Assembly: GCF_004403985.1 (NCBI RefSeq)
Contig: NZ_SOHL01000003.1
Span: 364,453-428,452 of the forward strand
Direction of reading: 5' to 3'
Length of the DNA: 64,000 nucleotides
Source: Cryobacterium gelidum
Lineage (GTDB): Bacteria; Actinomycetota; Actinomycetes; Actinomycetales; Microbacteriaceae
Shown: piece by piece, positions 8,440-17,398 of the stretch
Layout: each line of letters begins with the position of its first letter
Position numbering within the stretch: position 1 is the first letter of the stretch
Position numbers and translations under genes: made by a program
The notes under the pieces: generated by a model
The model's database searches: none
The model's input: only the letters and a program-made list of their open reading frames with translations
Told to the model about the DNA's origin: nothing

Positions 8440-11373
8440 TCAGGTCGTGAGTACACCCAGCACGTCTTCGAGAGCGAGCAAAAAATGGTCGGCGCTGGCG
8501 ACGCTGAGGCAGAGCGGCGGCTTGATCTTGAGTACGTTCTTGAAGTCGCCGGTGGGCTGCACGATGCAGCCGCGCAGCAACAGTTCGTCGCAGATCATGG
8601 CGGCGACGGCGGTGGCCGGCGTGAAGTCCTCCCGATCACTCACCAGTTCGACGCCGAGGTAGAGCCCCGTACCGTAGACCGCACCGACCAGATCGAATCG
8701 TTCGCCGAGACGCTCGAGTCCCCGCTTCAGGTGCCGACCAACCGCCTCGGCATTTTGCTGCAGGCCTTCGTCGCGCATGATGTCGAGCACGGTGAGGCCG
8801 ATGCGGCAGCTGAGCGGACTGCCACCCGCGGAGGAGAAGAAGGGTCCGTCATCGGCGAAACGTTCGGCAATGTCCCGGCGGGTGATCACCGCCCCGAGCG
8901 GATGCCCGTTGCCCATCGCCTTGGCGATGGTGATGATGTCGGGAACCACGTTTTGCTGTTCGGTGCCCCAGAAGTATTGGCCGAGGCGCCCGTAGCTCAC
9001 CTGCACCTCGTCGGCGATGCAGAGCCCGCCGCGCGAGCGCACTTTCTCGTAGACTCCGGCCAGGTAGCCATCGGGCAGCAGCACACCGCCGGCGTTGCCG
9101 AACACCGGTTCGGCGATGAACGCGGCGACCGTGCGTCCGTCTCCGGCGAGGGTCTGCAGGTCGCCGTCGAGATCGCTCAGGTAGTGCGGCGCCGATTGCA
9201 GGCCCCGGTATTTGCCGCGCACGGCGTTCGGTGCCTCGACGAGATGCACCCAGTCCGGCCTCGTTTCCAGCGCCCGCGGGTTGTCGGCGACCGAGGATGA
9301 GATGGCATCCGCTGCCATCGACCAGCCGTGATACGCCTCCCGCACCGCAAGCACGGTGTCATGGCCGGTATGGGTCAGGGCCAGGCGCAGGGCCAGGTCG
9401 ACGGCCTCGGTGCCGCTGTTGACCAGGAATACGGTGTCGAGGGGGTCGGGAGCGAGTTCGGCGAGGCGCTCGGTGAACCGCACGAGCTCTTCGTAGTGAA
9501 AACGGGAGTTGGTGTTGAGCAGCGACCACTGGCTGCGTGCCGCCTCGGCAATGCGCGGGTGACCGTGTCCGACGGTCGTGACGTTGTTGATCATGTCGAC
9601 GTAGCTCTGGCCGTGAGTGTCGATGAGGTGGTGTTTCCAGCCGCGTTCAATCTGCGGCGGTGCCGCGTAATAGTGTTCCTGCACGCGCGCGAAGACCGTG
9701 TCGCGGCGCTGCAACAGGGCGGCTGGGTCGGCGAGCGGGCGCATGGTCGCCAGCCCGAGCAGGGCAGAGGGGTCGGGGCAGACCCGTTGCCACAGCACAG
9801 CGCTCGACGGTGCGACGAAAAACGGGGGGCGGATGCCGCGGAGCCGGCCGGTCTGCACCGTCACCCGGGCGATGGCCGTGCCGTGCCGTGCTCCGATGGA
9901 GCGCGCCCCCACGGCGCCGGAGATCGTGCCGAGAGCGGTTCCGGCTCGAATGGCCTGGCCGTCGAGGGCGGCAGCGTCGACGCCGGTCAACCAGAGGTCG
10001 TAGTTGCCGCCTTCCAGCCGAACCGTATCGGCATCGACCACCACCACGGTCGCGTCGATCGGCGCCATGACCGGGGTTTCGGCAGACAGATACACCTCGA
10101 CGCCGAGAGCCAGGGTGATCGACTCGTCGGCCGTGTCTCGGCGGGTCTGCGACAGCCGGTACTCGCCGTAACGGGTGACGGCGTGGCCGAGATGGGCTGC
10201 GGCATCCGCTGCCACCCGCTCGTCAATGCCGGGCTCGAGCCAGCTTCCGGCATCGAACACGGCGCTCGTGACCGACAGGTCGATGATGGCCGCCGGCTCC
10301 AGTGGGCCGAACAGGGGGTGGTTGCCGGCCACGACCGGCGCGCCCTCGTCGGTCAACGCCAAGCGAATGAGGGCTTCGATCTGCGCTGCGGTTTGGTCGG
10401 CCGCCGTGTCGAAGGCGAGCCACTCCCTGGCACGGTTGGCATCGGCGTAGTCGTTGTCACCGTCGAGGTGCACCTGCTGTTCGCCGCTCACGACGAGTAC
10501 CGCCGTGCGCAGCACGATCAGGGGCCACAGGGCGGTGAGTTCGGCGTCGGTGAGCGGCACCTGCGCGGCGAAAGCCTCGATCGTGTCGAGAATGGCGAGT
10601 GGATGCTGCGGGCTGCGGTAGAGCACGCACGCACATGTCGCGGCAAGCTCGGCGATGATCCAGCCGTGGGCCACATCGCCGAAGTCGATCACGCCGGTGA
10701 TGGTCTCGGCGACGTCCTCCCGGCTCACCACGTTGTCGTCGGTCAGGTCACCGTGAATGGTCTGCACCCGCAGTTCGGCGGCGACCCGTGCGAGCTGCTG
10801 CCGGGCGGCGTCGGTGACCCTGCGCAGTCGCTCGCGGCGGGCATCGTCGTCGACGGCGGGAAGGAGGGCGTCGATGACCTCGCCGCCGCGCCGCAGGTCC
10901 CACTGCAGAAACCGGTCGGCTCCCGGGTGCTCGAAGTCGGCGAGGCCGCGAACAATGCGACCGGCCACGTCACCGAGCGAGCAGATCTGCTCGTTCGAGA
11001 GGCGCACGGAGTCGGTCAGCGGATGCCCGTCGACATAGGTCAGCAGGCGCAGGTCCAGGTTTTGTCCGTCGACGGTGACGCGCTGAATCGCACGGCCGTC
11101 GATCCCGACAACGACTGCGGGAACGTCGAGTCCAGCGCTGTCGAGGTGCGCCAGGGCAGCGTTTTGAGCCTCGAGCTCGACCGTGGCGATGGCCGGGTTG
11201 GAGACTTTGAGAACGACGGTGGCGGTATCCGTCTCGATGCGAAAGTTGCGGTCTTGGTGGCTGCCGAGTTCCCTGACGGTGCCCGTGACGCCAAACCGAT
11301 CGCGGGCAAGTTGGGTCGCCTGCGCGAGCGTCAGGCGTGGGCGCGGCAGGTGGAAGGGGCTGTGCTTGGTCAT
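8440..11373 (-). CDS. Fusion: APH-type kinase + carrier/M23-like module + class III aminotransferase-fold enzyme
   Basis: This 977-residue cytosolic protein has three parts. Residues about 1-330 are an aminoglycoside/choline-kinase-like domain with HGDLTDDN (about 207) and VIDFGD (about 230). Residues about 350-510 form a beta-rich module resembling the biotinyl/M23-type insert seen in such fusions. Residues about 545-977 are a class III PLP enzyme with PLP lysine near 818 (IAKAMGNGHPLGAV). The C-terminal part resembles ethanolamine-phosphate and hydroxylysine-phosphate phospho-lyases (AGXT2L1/L2), and bacterial relatives of these are known fused to APH kinases. Phosphorylation then beta-elimination of an amino alcohol is therefore the best inference. 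ATG 11373 has GGAG six bases upstream. It is probably a single-gene unit. Confidence 0.85.
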   Translation of the reverse strand: MTKHSPFHLPRPRLTLAQATQLARDRFGVTGTVRELGSHQDRNFRIETDTATVVLKVSNPAIATVELEAQNAALAHLDSAGLDVPAVVVGIDGRAIQRVTVDGQNLDLRLLTYVDGHPLTDSVRLSNEQICSLGDVAGRIVRGLADFEHPGADRFLQWDLRRGGEVIDALLPAVDDDARRERLRRVTDAARQQLARVAAELRVQTIHGDLTDDNVVSREDVAETITGVIDFGDVAHGWIIAELAATCACVLYRSPQHPLAILDTIEAFAAQVPLTDAELTALWPLIVLRTAVLVVSGEQQVHLDGDNDYADANRAREWLAFDTAADQTAAQIEALIRLALTDEGAPVVAGNHPLFGPLEPAAIIDLSVTSAVFDAGSWLEPGIDERVAADAAAHLGHAVTRYGEYRLSQTRRDTADESITLALGVEVYLSAETPVMAPIDATVVVVDADTVRLEGGNYDLWLTGVDAAALDGQAIRAGTALGTISGAVGARSIGARHGTAIARVTVQTGRLRGIRPPFFVAPSSAVLWQRVCPDPSALLGLATMRPLADPAALLQRRDTVFARVQEHYYAAPPQIERGWKHHLIDTHGQSYVDMINNVTTVGHGHPRIAEAARSQWSLLNTNSRFHYEELVRFTERLAELAPDPLDTVFLVNSGTEAVDLALRLALTHTGHDTVLAVREAYHGWSMAADAISSSVADNPRALETRPDWVHLVEAPNAVRGKYRGLQSAPHYLSDLDGDLQTLAGDGRTVAAFIAEPVFGNAGGVLLPDGYLAGVYEKVRSRGGLCIADEVQVSYGRLGQYFWGTEQQNVVPDIITIAKAMGNGHPLGAVITRRDIAERFADDGPFFSSAGGSPLSCRIGLTVLDIMRDEGLQQNAEAVGRHLKRGLERLGERFDLVGAVYGTGLYLGVELVSDREDFTPATAVAAMICDELLLRGCIVQPTGDFKNVLKIKPPLCLSVASADHFLLALEDVLGVLTT

Positions 11374-11438
11374 TGTTCTCCAGTCACGAGGGTGGCACGA
11401 GCACGGGTAGACCGACGAGGTGACATGGATGCGCCGGG

Positions 11439-12554
11439 TCAGCGCTTACGTACGCGACGCTTGGGCGGGATCGCGCGCGGGCGCGGAACATCCGCTGCGT
11501 GCCAGGCCTTGGCGATGGCCCATGCGACGGCCGCGATCGGCACCGACAGCACGGCGCCGACGATGCCGCCGAGGATGGTTCCGGCGGTCAACCCCACCAG
11601 AATGACGAGCGGATGCAGCTTGAGCGACTGAGCCATGACGACCGGCTGCAGAAAGTTGCCCTCGAGCTGGTTGACGGCGATCACGATGATGATGACGATC
11701 AGCGCGACGCCCGGCCCGCTCGCGACGAGGGCCACCAGGGCGGCGAGGACACCGGCCGCGGTCGCACCGATCAGCGGAATGAACGCTCCGAGGAACACGA
11801 TCACCGCCAACGGCAGGGCAAGCGGCACCTGCAGAATGGCCAGGCCGACACCGATCGCGGTTGCATCGACGGCGGCGACGATCGCCGTGCCGCGCACGTA
11901 GCCGCCGAGCACCCGCAGCGAGGTCTGGCCGATGCGGCGCCCGCGGGCGAGGCGCTCGCCCTTGAAGGGCGTCAGGAAGAAGTTCCAGATTTGGTCGCCG
12001 TCCTTGAGAAAGAAGAACAGAATGACCACAAGCAGCACGGCCCCGGTCACCAGCTCGAACACTACCGACGCTCCGGCGAGCGCTCCGGTGCCGAACTGAC
12101 TGCTGGTGAGGAAATCGACCACCGCGGTGCGCGCGTCGTCTATCTGCTTCTCATCGATCTGGATCGGCCCCTCGATGAGAAACTGTTGCAGCCGATCGAT
12201 GCCCTGGGAGGCCGAGGAAAATAGCTCGTTCCACTGATCGCGCACCGCGAAGACGATGAGCGTGATGATGCCGCCGAAAAAGGCAATGCCGCCGAGCAGG
12301 GTGATCCAGGTGGCCAGAATCGCAGCGACGCCGCGCCGGCGCAGGCCGTTGATGACCGGGCTCAATGCTGCGGCGAGGATGATGGCGATCAGCACGGGAA
12401 TAACGACGAGCTTGAGCTGCACCAGCCCGTAGATGACCACGGCGGACAGGAGGATGACGAGCAGAATCTGCCCGCTACGCAATCCGAGCCAGCCGAGTCG
12501 GTCGGTCAGCGGGGTACGAGAAACCAAGGGCGTGGGGTCGTCTTGTGCGCGCAT
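11439..12554 (-). CDS. AI-2E family (UPF0118/PerM) permease
   Basis: A 371-residue membrane protein. About seven or eight hydrophobic segments surround a soluble loop (about residues 85-155, containing GIDRLQQFLIEGPIQIDEKQ). The C-terminal pore-like part has the family pattern GAFIPLIGATAAGVLAALVA and NQLEGNFLQPVVMAQSLKLH. The family includes AI-2 exporters and sodium/proton antiporters; the substrate here is unknown. The tail is strongly basic. It stands alone, 65 bases downstream of the kinase-aminotransferase fusion start and on the same strand. Confidence 0.9.
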   Translation of the reverse strand: MRAQDDPTPLVSRTPLTDRLGWLGLRSGQILLVILLSAVVIYGLVQLKLVVIPVLIAIILAAALSPVINGLRRRGVAAILATWITLLGGIAFFGGIITLIVFAVRDQWNELFSSASQGIDRLQQFLIEGPIQIDEKQIDDARTAVVDFLTSSQFGTGALAGASVVFELVTGAVLLVVILFFFLKDGDQIWNFFLTPFKGERLARGRRIGQTSLRVLGGYVRGTAIVAAVDATAIGVGLAILQVPLALPLAVIVFLGAFIPLIGATAAGVLAALVALVASGPGVALIVIIIVIAVNQLEGNFLQPVVMAQSLKLHPLVILVGLTAGTILGGIVGAVLSVPIAAVAWAIAKAWHAADVPRPRAIPPKRRVRKR

Positions 12555-12612
12555 ACACCCAGCCTAGACATCCGCTACGCAGAAACCTCGACCGACCGGC
12601 TCTTTGGCCGAT

Positions 12613-12795
12613 TCACTCGAGGGTGGCCGCGACCGTGTCGAGAATGGATTCGTCACCGGCAAAGATGCCGCGCTCGCGCGGTCAGGGTGGGCATGGTCGC
12701 ATTCCACGGCCCGTCGGCGAGCGACCGCCACGACAGGTGATCGTAGGTGAAGGCATGATCGAAACCGTACGGCTCGGCGCCGGAGCGGTTGCAAT
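12613..12795 (-). pseudogene. Remnant of an LLM-class flavin-dependent oxidoreductase
   Basis: No intact frame covers this stretch, but minus-strand translation gives two pieces of a luciferase-like monooxygenase. One reads GFDHAFTYDHLSWRSLADG then PWNATMPTLTA and runs into a stop. The other, in a different frame, reads IFAGDESILDTVAATLE and a stop. They match the N-terminal beta1-alpha1 region and the extreme C-terminus of the family, so most of the middle (about 200 residues) has been deleted. There is no start codon at the 5' side. The identification is by motif recognition only. Confidence 0.55.
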
Positions 12796-12822
12796 GTCGG
12801 TGGCCGGTGCCAGACTCTGATC

Positions 12823-13983
12823 ATGGACACTTTGCCGTATCCGCTGAATCCCAGGCTCCCCCCGCACTGCACGATCGTTCCGCCGTACCTGCTCGTGCGG
12901 CTGGCGAAACTTGACGGCCCCCGATTCGCACAGGCCGCGGCGGCCGCGCGGCAGTCGCTGCTGCGGGACTCGCAGATTCGGCAATTGCGCGGTGGGGGGC
13001 GTCCATTTGCCTATTCCGGGGCTCGCACTCTGCCTACTCGTACCCCGGGCGAGTTTGACCGCACAATTTCAGATGCTGGCGGCCAGGAGCGCCTGCCCGG
13101 TCGCCGGGTGCGCGCCGAAGGCCAAGCGCCCGGTAGCGATCCAGCCGTGAATGAGGCGTACGACGGTCTCGGCTCCACCCAGACCCTGTTCTGGTCGCAG
13201 TTCGGTCGGGACAGCGTCGACGGCTCCGGACTTCCGCTGGACGCGACCGTGCACTACGGCAAGCAGTACGACAACGCCTTTTGGGATGGCGAACGCATGG
13301 TGTTCGGCGACGGTGACGGGGAGGTCTTCAACCGATTCACGATTTCGCTCAGTGTGATCGGGCACGAGCTCACACACGGCGTCACTCAGTTCACGGCAAA
13401 CTTGGAATACCGGGGCCAGTCGGGGGCCTTGAACGAGTCCATCTCCGACGTCTTCGGCGCCCTGGTCGAGCAGCACGCCAGAAAACAATCGACGGCCGAG
13501 GCCAGCTGGCTGATCGGCAAAGGCCTGTTCACCGACCAAGTCGAGGGCGAAGCCCTCCGTTCGATGAAAGCGCCCGGTACGGCGTACAACGACGATGTCC
13601 TCGGTAAGGATCCGCAGCCCGCCAGCATGGCCGGCTACGTTGAAACGGAGGACGACAATGGCGGGGTGCACCTGAACTCGGGCATCCCCAACCGTGCGTT
13701 CTTCCTGGTTGCGGAGAGTCTCGGCGGCAATGCCTGGGAAACACCCGGTCGCATTTGGTACGACACGCTGACCGGCACCGGTCTCGACCGGAGGAGCAAC
13801 TTTGCCGCCTTCGCGGCGGCAACGGCCGACACGGCCGCTCGTCTCTACGGCAACAGTTCCACCGCCCACGACGCGGTTCTGCAGGCCTGGGCGACGGTCG
13901 GTGTGGTGGCGGCATCCCCTGCACCGGCACTCACGCAACCCACATTGCCGACGCCACCAGCCCCGGCCCAACCACCGGAGTAA
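12823..13983 (+). CDS. Protealysin-like M4 metalloprotease
   Basis: A 386-residue thermolysin-family zinc protease. Zinc ligands are H181 and H185 of HELTHG and E205 of NESISD; E182 is catalytic and H283 (GGVHLNSGIPN) the transition-state histidine. There is no signal peptide. A short propeptide of about 100 residues carries a PPYLL motif, as in the protealysin subgroup, whose members are often retained in the cell or released without a Sec signal. The C-terminus is a Pro/Ala tail (ALTQPTLPTPPAPAQPPE). ATG 12823 is the only sensible start. Nine bases separate its stop from the emfourin-like gene, so the two form an operon. Confidence 0.92.
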   Translation: MDTLPYPLNPRLPPHCTIVPPYLLVRLAKLDGPRFAQAAAAARQSLLRDSQIRQLRGGGRPFAYSGARTLPTRTPGEFDRTISDAGGQERLPGRRVRAEGQAPGSDPAVNEAYDGLGSTQTLFWSQFGRDSVDGSGLPLDATVHYGKQYDNAFWDGERMVFGDGDGEVFNRFTISLSVIGHELTHGVTQFTANLEYRGQSGALNESISDVFGALVEQHARKQSTAEASWLIGKGLFTDQVEGEALRSMKAPGTAYNDDVLGKDPQPASMAGYVETEDDNGGVHLNSGIPNRAFFLVAESLGGNAWETPGRIWYDTLTGTGLDRRSNFAAFAAATADTAARLYGNSSTAHDAVLQAWATVGVVAASPAPALTQPTLPTPPAPAQPPE

Positions 13984-13992
13984 CATCGCGCC

Positions 13993-14259
13993 ATGAAAGT
14001 CATCGTCTCTCGCAGCGGCGGGATGGCGGGCATCCGCCTGACATGGGAAGTCCAGGTCGAAGAACAACCCGACCCGATTCTCTGGACCGAGTTTCTGAAC
14101 TCCCTGCCCTGGGACGAGGTCACCGACAGCGAGGCCACCCCCGACCGGTTCGCCTACCGCATTCGGTGTGCCCCACACGAAGTGGTGCTCGCCGAACAGG
14201 AGATGAACGGTCCGTGGCGCGATCTGGTCAACCGGGTCAGGGCCGCCAACGGCATGTAG
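13993..14259 (+). CDS. Emfourin-like protease inhibitor (protealysin partner)
   Basis: A small soluble protein of 88 residues, MKVIVSRSGGMAGIRLTWEV at the N-terminus, with no signal peptide or membrane segment. Its size, the SGG(M/F)AG turn near the N-terminus, and its place directly after a protealysin-like M4 gene match emfourin (M4in), the slow tight-binding protealysin inhibitor of Serratia proteamaculans encoded in the same operon. Inhibition of the neighbouring protease is inferred from family and context. A weak hairpin with TTTTT follows at 14267-14291. Confidence 0.75.
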   Translation: MKVIVSRSGGMAGIRLTWEVQVEEQPDPILWTEFLNSLPWDEVTDSEATPDRFAYRIRCAPHEVVLAEQEMNGPWRDLVNRVRAANGM

Positions 14260-14266
14260 CCGCCTG

Positions 14267-14291
14267 AGCGCTGCAGCCGGCGCTACTTTTT
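14267..14291 (+). terminator. Weak terminator after the protease-inhibitor operon
   Basis: AGCGC (14267-14271) pairs with GCGCT (14280-14284) across an 8-nt loop and is followed by AC then TTTTT on the plus strand. It overlaps the last codons of the converging BCCT gene. Confidence 0.5.
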
Positions 14292-16031
14292 GGGGCGACG
14301 GCCCCAGCGCGGCCGGCGATCCGGATCATCGGTCAGTGCCGCTTCAATGTGCCCGTCGACCTGGTCGCCGAAGTGATCGTCGAAGTTCTTCTCGAGGTTC
14401 GCGGTGACGGTCTTGCCGACGCGGCGAGCCATCTCCTCGCGGCGCTGGCGGCGCTCAGCGCTGACGAGCACCTCGTGTTCGGTGCGGAATGCCCGGTAAG
14501 TGGCGATACACATACCGATCATGACGATACTCACCGGAATCGCAGTCAGAATCGCACCGGTCTGCAACGCAGCGAGCCCACCGGCCAGCAATAGGGCGAT
14601 GGCCACGATTCCGCTGAGACTCGCCCACATGATGCGGCTCCACTTGGGCGGGTTGGTGTCGCCGCCGGAGGCGAGCATGTCGATCACGAGAGAACCAGAG
14701 TCAGCCGAGGTAATGAAGAAAATCGCCACGACAATAACCGCGAGCACCGAGAGGATGCCGCCGAGCGGCAGCTGACCGAGAAAGTTGAACAGCACGTTCT
14801 CGGAAATGATCCCGACCGCGGGGTCGAAGAGCCCGCCGCCATCGCCCTCCCAGGCGAGGCGGATGGCGCTTCCACCCATGGCAGCAAACCAGACGAAGGT
14901 AACCAGGGTCGGAACGAGGAGCACGCCCGCGATGAACTCGCGCACGGTACGGCCACGCGAGATACGGGCGATGAAGACACCGACGAACGGCGCCCACGAG
15001 ATCCACCAGCCCCAGTAGAAAATCGTCCAAGCGCCCTGCCAGTCGATACCGGCCTGGCCGGTGAAGGTAGCGGCGTCGAAGGTGAGTCCAACGATGTTTT
15101 GAAAATACCCGCCCATGGACTCGACGAGTAGGCGCAGCAGGTACAGGGTGGGGCCGAGAGCCAGCACGGCGATCAGGAGCAGTCCGGCCATGCCGAGGTT
15201 GATGTTGGAGAGCCATTTGATGCCCTTGCCGACACCACTGACCACGGAGACAGTGGCGATGGCCGTTATCACGATTATGAGCACAACGAGGAGGGTGTTG
15301 TTGACGTCTCCCACCACACCGAGGTAACTCAGCCCGGCTGCAATCTGTTTGACCCCCAGGCCGAGCGAGGTTGCCACTCCGAACAGCGTTCCGACAATGG
15401 CGATGACGTCGATGGCATCACCCAGGCGGCCGTTGACCCGGTCACCGAGCAGGGGCTCCAGCGCCCAGCGAATGGATACCGGGCGCCCCTTGCGGTGAAT
15501 GGAGTAGGCCAGAGCGAGCCCCACCACGGCGTAGATGGCCCAGGCGTGGAAGCCCCAGTGCAAGAAGGTCTGCGACATGGCGGCCGCAGCGAGCTCCCGC
15601 GAGCCCCCGGTCACGCCGGGTTTTGGGTCTGTAAAGAAGGTGAGCGGCTCGGCCGCCCCCCAGAACACGAGGCCGATGCCCATACCGGCCGCGAACAGCA
15701 TGGCAAACCAGCTCATGATGCCAAATTCGGGCTTATCGTCGTCTTGGCCGAGCTTGATGTCGCCGAAACGGCTTGCACCCATCCAGATCGCGAACACCAC
15801 GAACGCGGCCACGATGACCATATAGTACGGGCCGAGGCCAGCCACTACCCAGCCTTGCAGCAGGGCGAGAACATTGCCTGTGCGCACCGGGAAGGCGATG
15901 GCGACGATGACGACGGCGAGAATGATGCCGAGCGCCGGATAAAACACTCGGGGTGCAGAAACGACGAAACGTCGGGATTTAGTCGGGCTACTCTTCGGCG
16001 TTCTGGCCGGTACTTCGGGTTGTGCGCTCAC
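14283..16031 (-). CDS. BCCT-family transporter (betaine/choline/carnitine type)
   Basis: A 582-residue, 12-TM osmolyte transporter. Family signatures are GMGIGLVFWGAAEPLTFFTD, the Trp-rich substrate segment FYWGWWISWAPFVGVFIARI followed by SRGRTVREFI, and TSADSGSLVIDMLASGG. Cytosolic tails are long at both ends; the C-terminus is charged (DPDRRPRWGRRPKK), as in osmosensing BetP/OpuD proteins. Start GTG 16031 (SAQPEVPART after fMet) has GAGAAGG close upstream; an extension to 16085 lacks an RBS. Glycine betaine uptake at high osmolarity is the likeliest role, but specificity is inferred. The 16032-16240 spacer holds its promoter and that of the divergent flavin-protein gene. Confidence 0.93.
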   Translation of the reverse strand: MSAQPEVPARTPKSSPTKSRRFVVSAPRVFYPALGIILAVVIVAIAFPVRTGNVLALLQGWVVAGLGPYYMVIVAAFVVFAIWMGASRFGDIKLGQDDDKPEFGIMSWFAMLFAAGMGIGLVFWGAAEPLTFFTDPKPGVTGGSRELAAAAMSQTFLHWGFHAWAIYAVVGLALAYSIHRKGRPVSIRWALEPLLGDRVNGRLGDAIDVIAIVGTLFGVATSLGLGVKQIAAGLSYLGVVGDVNNTLLVVLIIVITAIATVSVVSGVGKGIKWLSNINLGMAGLLLIAVLALGPTLYLLRLLVESMGGYFQNIVGLTFDAATFTGQAGIDWQGAWTIFYWGWWISWAPFVGVFIARISRGRTVREFIAGVLLVPTLVTFVWFAAMGGSAIRLAWEGDGGGLFDPAVGIISENVLFNFLGQLPLGGILSVLAVIVVAIFFITSADSGSLVIDMLASGGDTNPPKWSRIMWASLSGIVAIALLLAGGLAALQTGAILTAIPVSIVMIGMCIATYRAFRTEHEVLVSAERRQRREEMARRVGKTVTANLEKNFDDHFGDQVDGHIEAALTDDPDRRPRWGRRPKK

Positions 16032-16240
16032 TCGGACCTTCTCAAAAAATAGAATTCGGCGCGCGATGGAAATACGGTGCTGCACTGCCAGGAACCTGCC
16101 CCACCGGGCAAAAATTCCAGCCTACAGGTATGCGGCCCACGTTGTCGGGGCAATATGCTTTATTGCGTGTTTGCCAACTCCGGCGCAGCAATCGGGTCTC
16201 TCCCCCTCGCCCTGAAGCTTCCGGCGTGTGACGATGGATC

Positions 16241-16684
16241 ATGACTTTCGACGATGCGAACGCGGCTGCAGTAGCGGTGCAGATTCTCAGCGATGAAGAA
16301 TGTTGGGATGCGCTGCTCTCGGCCAGTCTGGGGCGCCTCGCGGTGTCCGCGGGCGGGATACCCGATATTTTTCCGGTCAACTTCATCGCCGCCGACCGGC
16401 GGCTGTTGTTTCGCACCGCAGCCGGTACCAAACTGGTCGAACTCACGGTCAACAACCGGGTTGCTTTTGAAACGGATGGCGTCGGCCGGGACGACGCGTG
16501 GAGCGTCGTCGTGCATGGAACGGCCAGGGCGCTTGATACCCAGGGTGACATCGATGTTGCCGGGGGCTTGCCGTTGCGACCGCTGATTCCAACGGTCAAG
16601 CCGGTCTTCGTCGAGATCGTGCCCGCATCGATCACCGGCCGGCGGTTCCCACTCGGCCCAGAGCCGGCAGCGACCCTGCTCTAG
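16241..16684 (+). CDS. Pyridoxamine 5'-phosphate oxidase-family flavin-binding protein
   Basis: A 147-residue single-domain split-barrel protein. The pattern is LSDEECWDALLSASLGRLAVS followed by IPDIFPVNFIAADRRLLFRT and GTKLVELTVNNRVAFETDG, with WSVVVHGTARAL. It corresponds to the MSMEG/Rv-type PNPOx-like proteins that bind FMN or F420. The full PdxH active site is absent, so vitamin B6 oxidation is not claimed. It is monocistronic, divergent from the BCCT gene, with a strong hairpin downstream (16753-16795). Confidence 0.82.
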   Translation: MTFDDANAAAVAVQILSDEECWDALLSASLGRLAVSAGGIPDIFPVNFIAADRRLLFRTAAGTKLVELTVNNRVAFETDGVGRDDAWSVVVHGTARALDTQGDIDVAGGLPLRPLIPTVKPVFVEIVPASITGRRFPLGPEPAATLL

Positions 16685-16752
16685 CCGCCCTGCGCTGATA
16701 TCTGGTGGCGTTGCTTTCCGTCGCCACGAACCGGGGCAAACATGATGAACGG

Positions 16753-16795
16753 CACCGGCCGAGATGCGACTTTATCAGCGGCATCCCGGCCGGTG
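16753..16795. terminator. Long hairpin between convergent PNPOx-like and FKBP genes
   Basis: CACCGGCCG (16753-16761) pairs with CGGCCGGTG (16787-16795). After one A-C mismatch GATGC (16763-16767) pairs with GCATC (16781-16785), closing a 13-nt loop. It has no T-tract, so it may be a bidirectional transcript-end structure. Confidence 0.55.
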
Positions 16796-16818
16796 TGGCA
16801 CTTCGGGTGGGACTCCGC

Positions 16819-17190
16819 CTAGCTCACGCCGAGCAGGTCGATGACGAAGATCAGGGTCTGGCCGGACAGACGGTGGCCGGAACCGGCTGGCCCGTAGGCG
16901 AGGTGCGGGGGCACAATGAGCTTGCGCCGGCCGCCGACCTTCATTCCGGGAATACCCTGCTGCCAGCCGGCGATGAGCGAACGCAGCGGAAAGTTGATCG
17001 ACTGGCCCCGGTTCCAGGACGAGTCGAACTCATCGCCGGACGAGAACTCGACGCCAAGGTAGTGCACGTCAACGGTGGCACCGGCGGTGGCCTCGGCGCC
17101 GTCACCGACGACGACATCGGTAATCTCGAGTTGTTCGGGCGCTGCGCCCTCGGGGAAGTCAATTTCGGGCTTGGAATTCAAATCAGTCAT
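16819..17190 (-). CDS. FKBP-type peptidyl-prolyl cis-trans isomerase
   Basis: A 123-residue cytosolic single-domain FKBP. It contains VDVHYLGVEFSSGDEFDSSW, INFPLRSLIAGWQQGIPGMK and VGGRRKLIVPPHLAYGPAGS, ending LIFVIDLLGVS. These are the FK506-pocket residues of the family (Tyr, Asp, Phe, Trp, Tyr). ATG 17190 (MTDLNSKPEID) fits the family N-terminus better than the in-frame ATG 12 bases upstream. No signal peptide or lipobox is present. It is single-gene; nothing else coding is seen in the 196 bases before the next gene. Confidence 0.93.
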   Translation of the reverse strand: MTDLNSKPEIDFPEGAAPEQLEITDVVVGDGAEATAGATVDVHYLGVEFSSGDEFDSSWNRGQSINFPLRSLIAGWQQGIPGMKVGGRRKLIVPPHLAYGPAGSGHRLSGQTLIFVIDLLGVS

Positions 17191-17398
17191 GCCCCTATCC
17201 AACCGGATTCAGCGCCGGAATGCACACCGAGCGGGACCTTCAAAAATAATGCTTGCGCCCGGTCGCCGACGGGTGCACTCTTGACGTACACCAACTCGTC
17301 GCATCGGTAGAGTCGTCGGCATTGCCACACCACCGAGGCGGCGGGTTTCTGTTTGTGCTGATCTTGCAACCGAAGAATCGCGGTCCGGGTGAGCGCGA

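Noticed and set aside
9328..11631. A 767-codon plus-strand frame opposite the kinase-aminotransferase fusion
   Set aside because: It has no recognisable motif and spans two real minus-strand genes.
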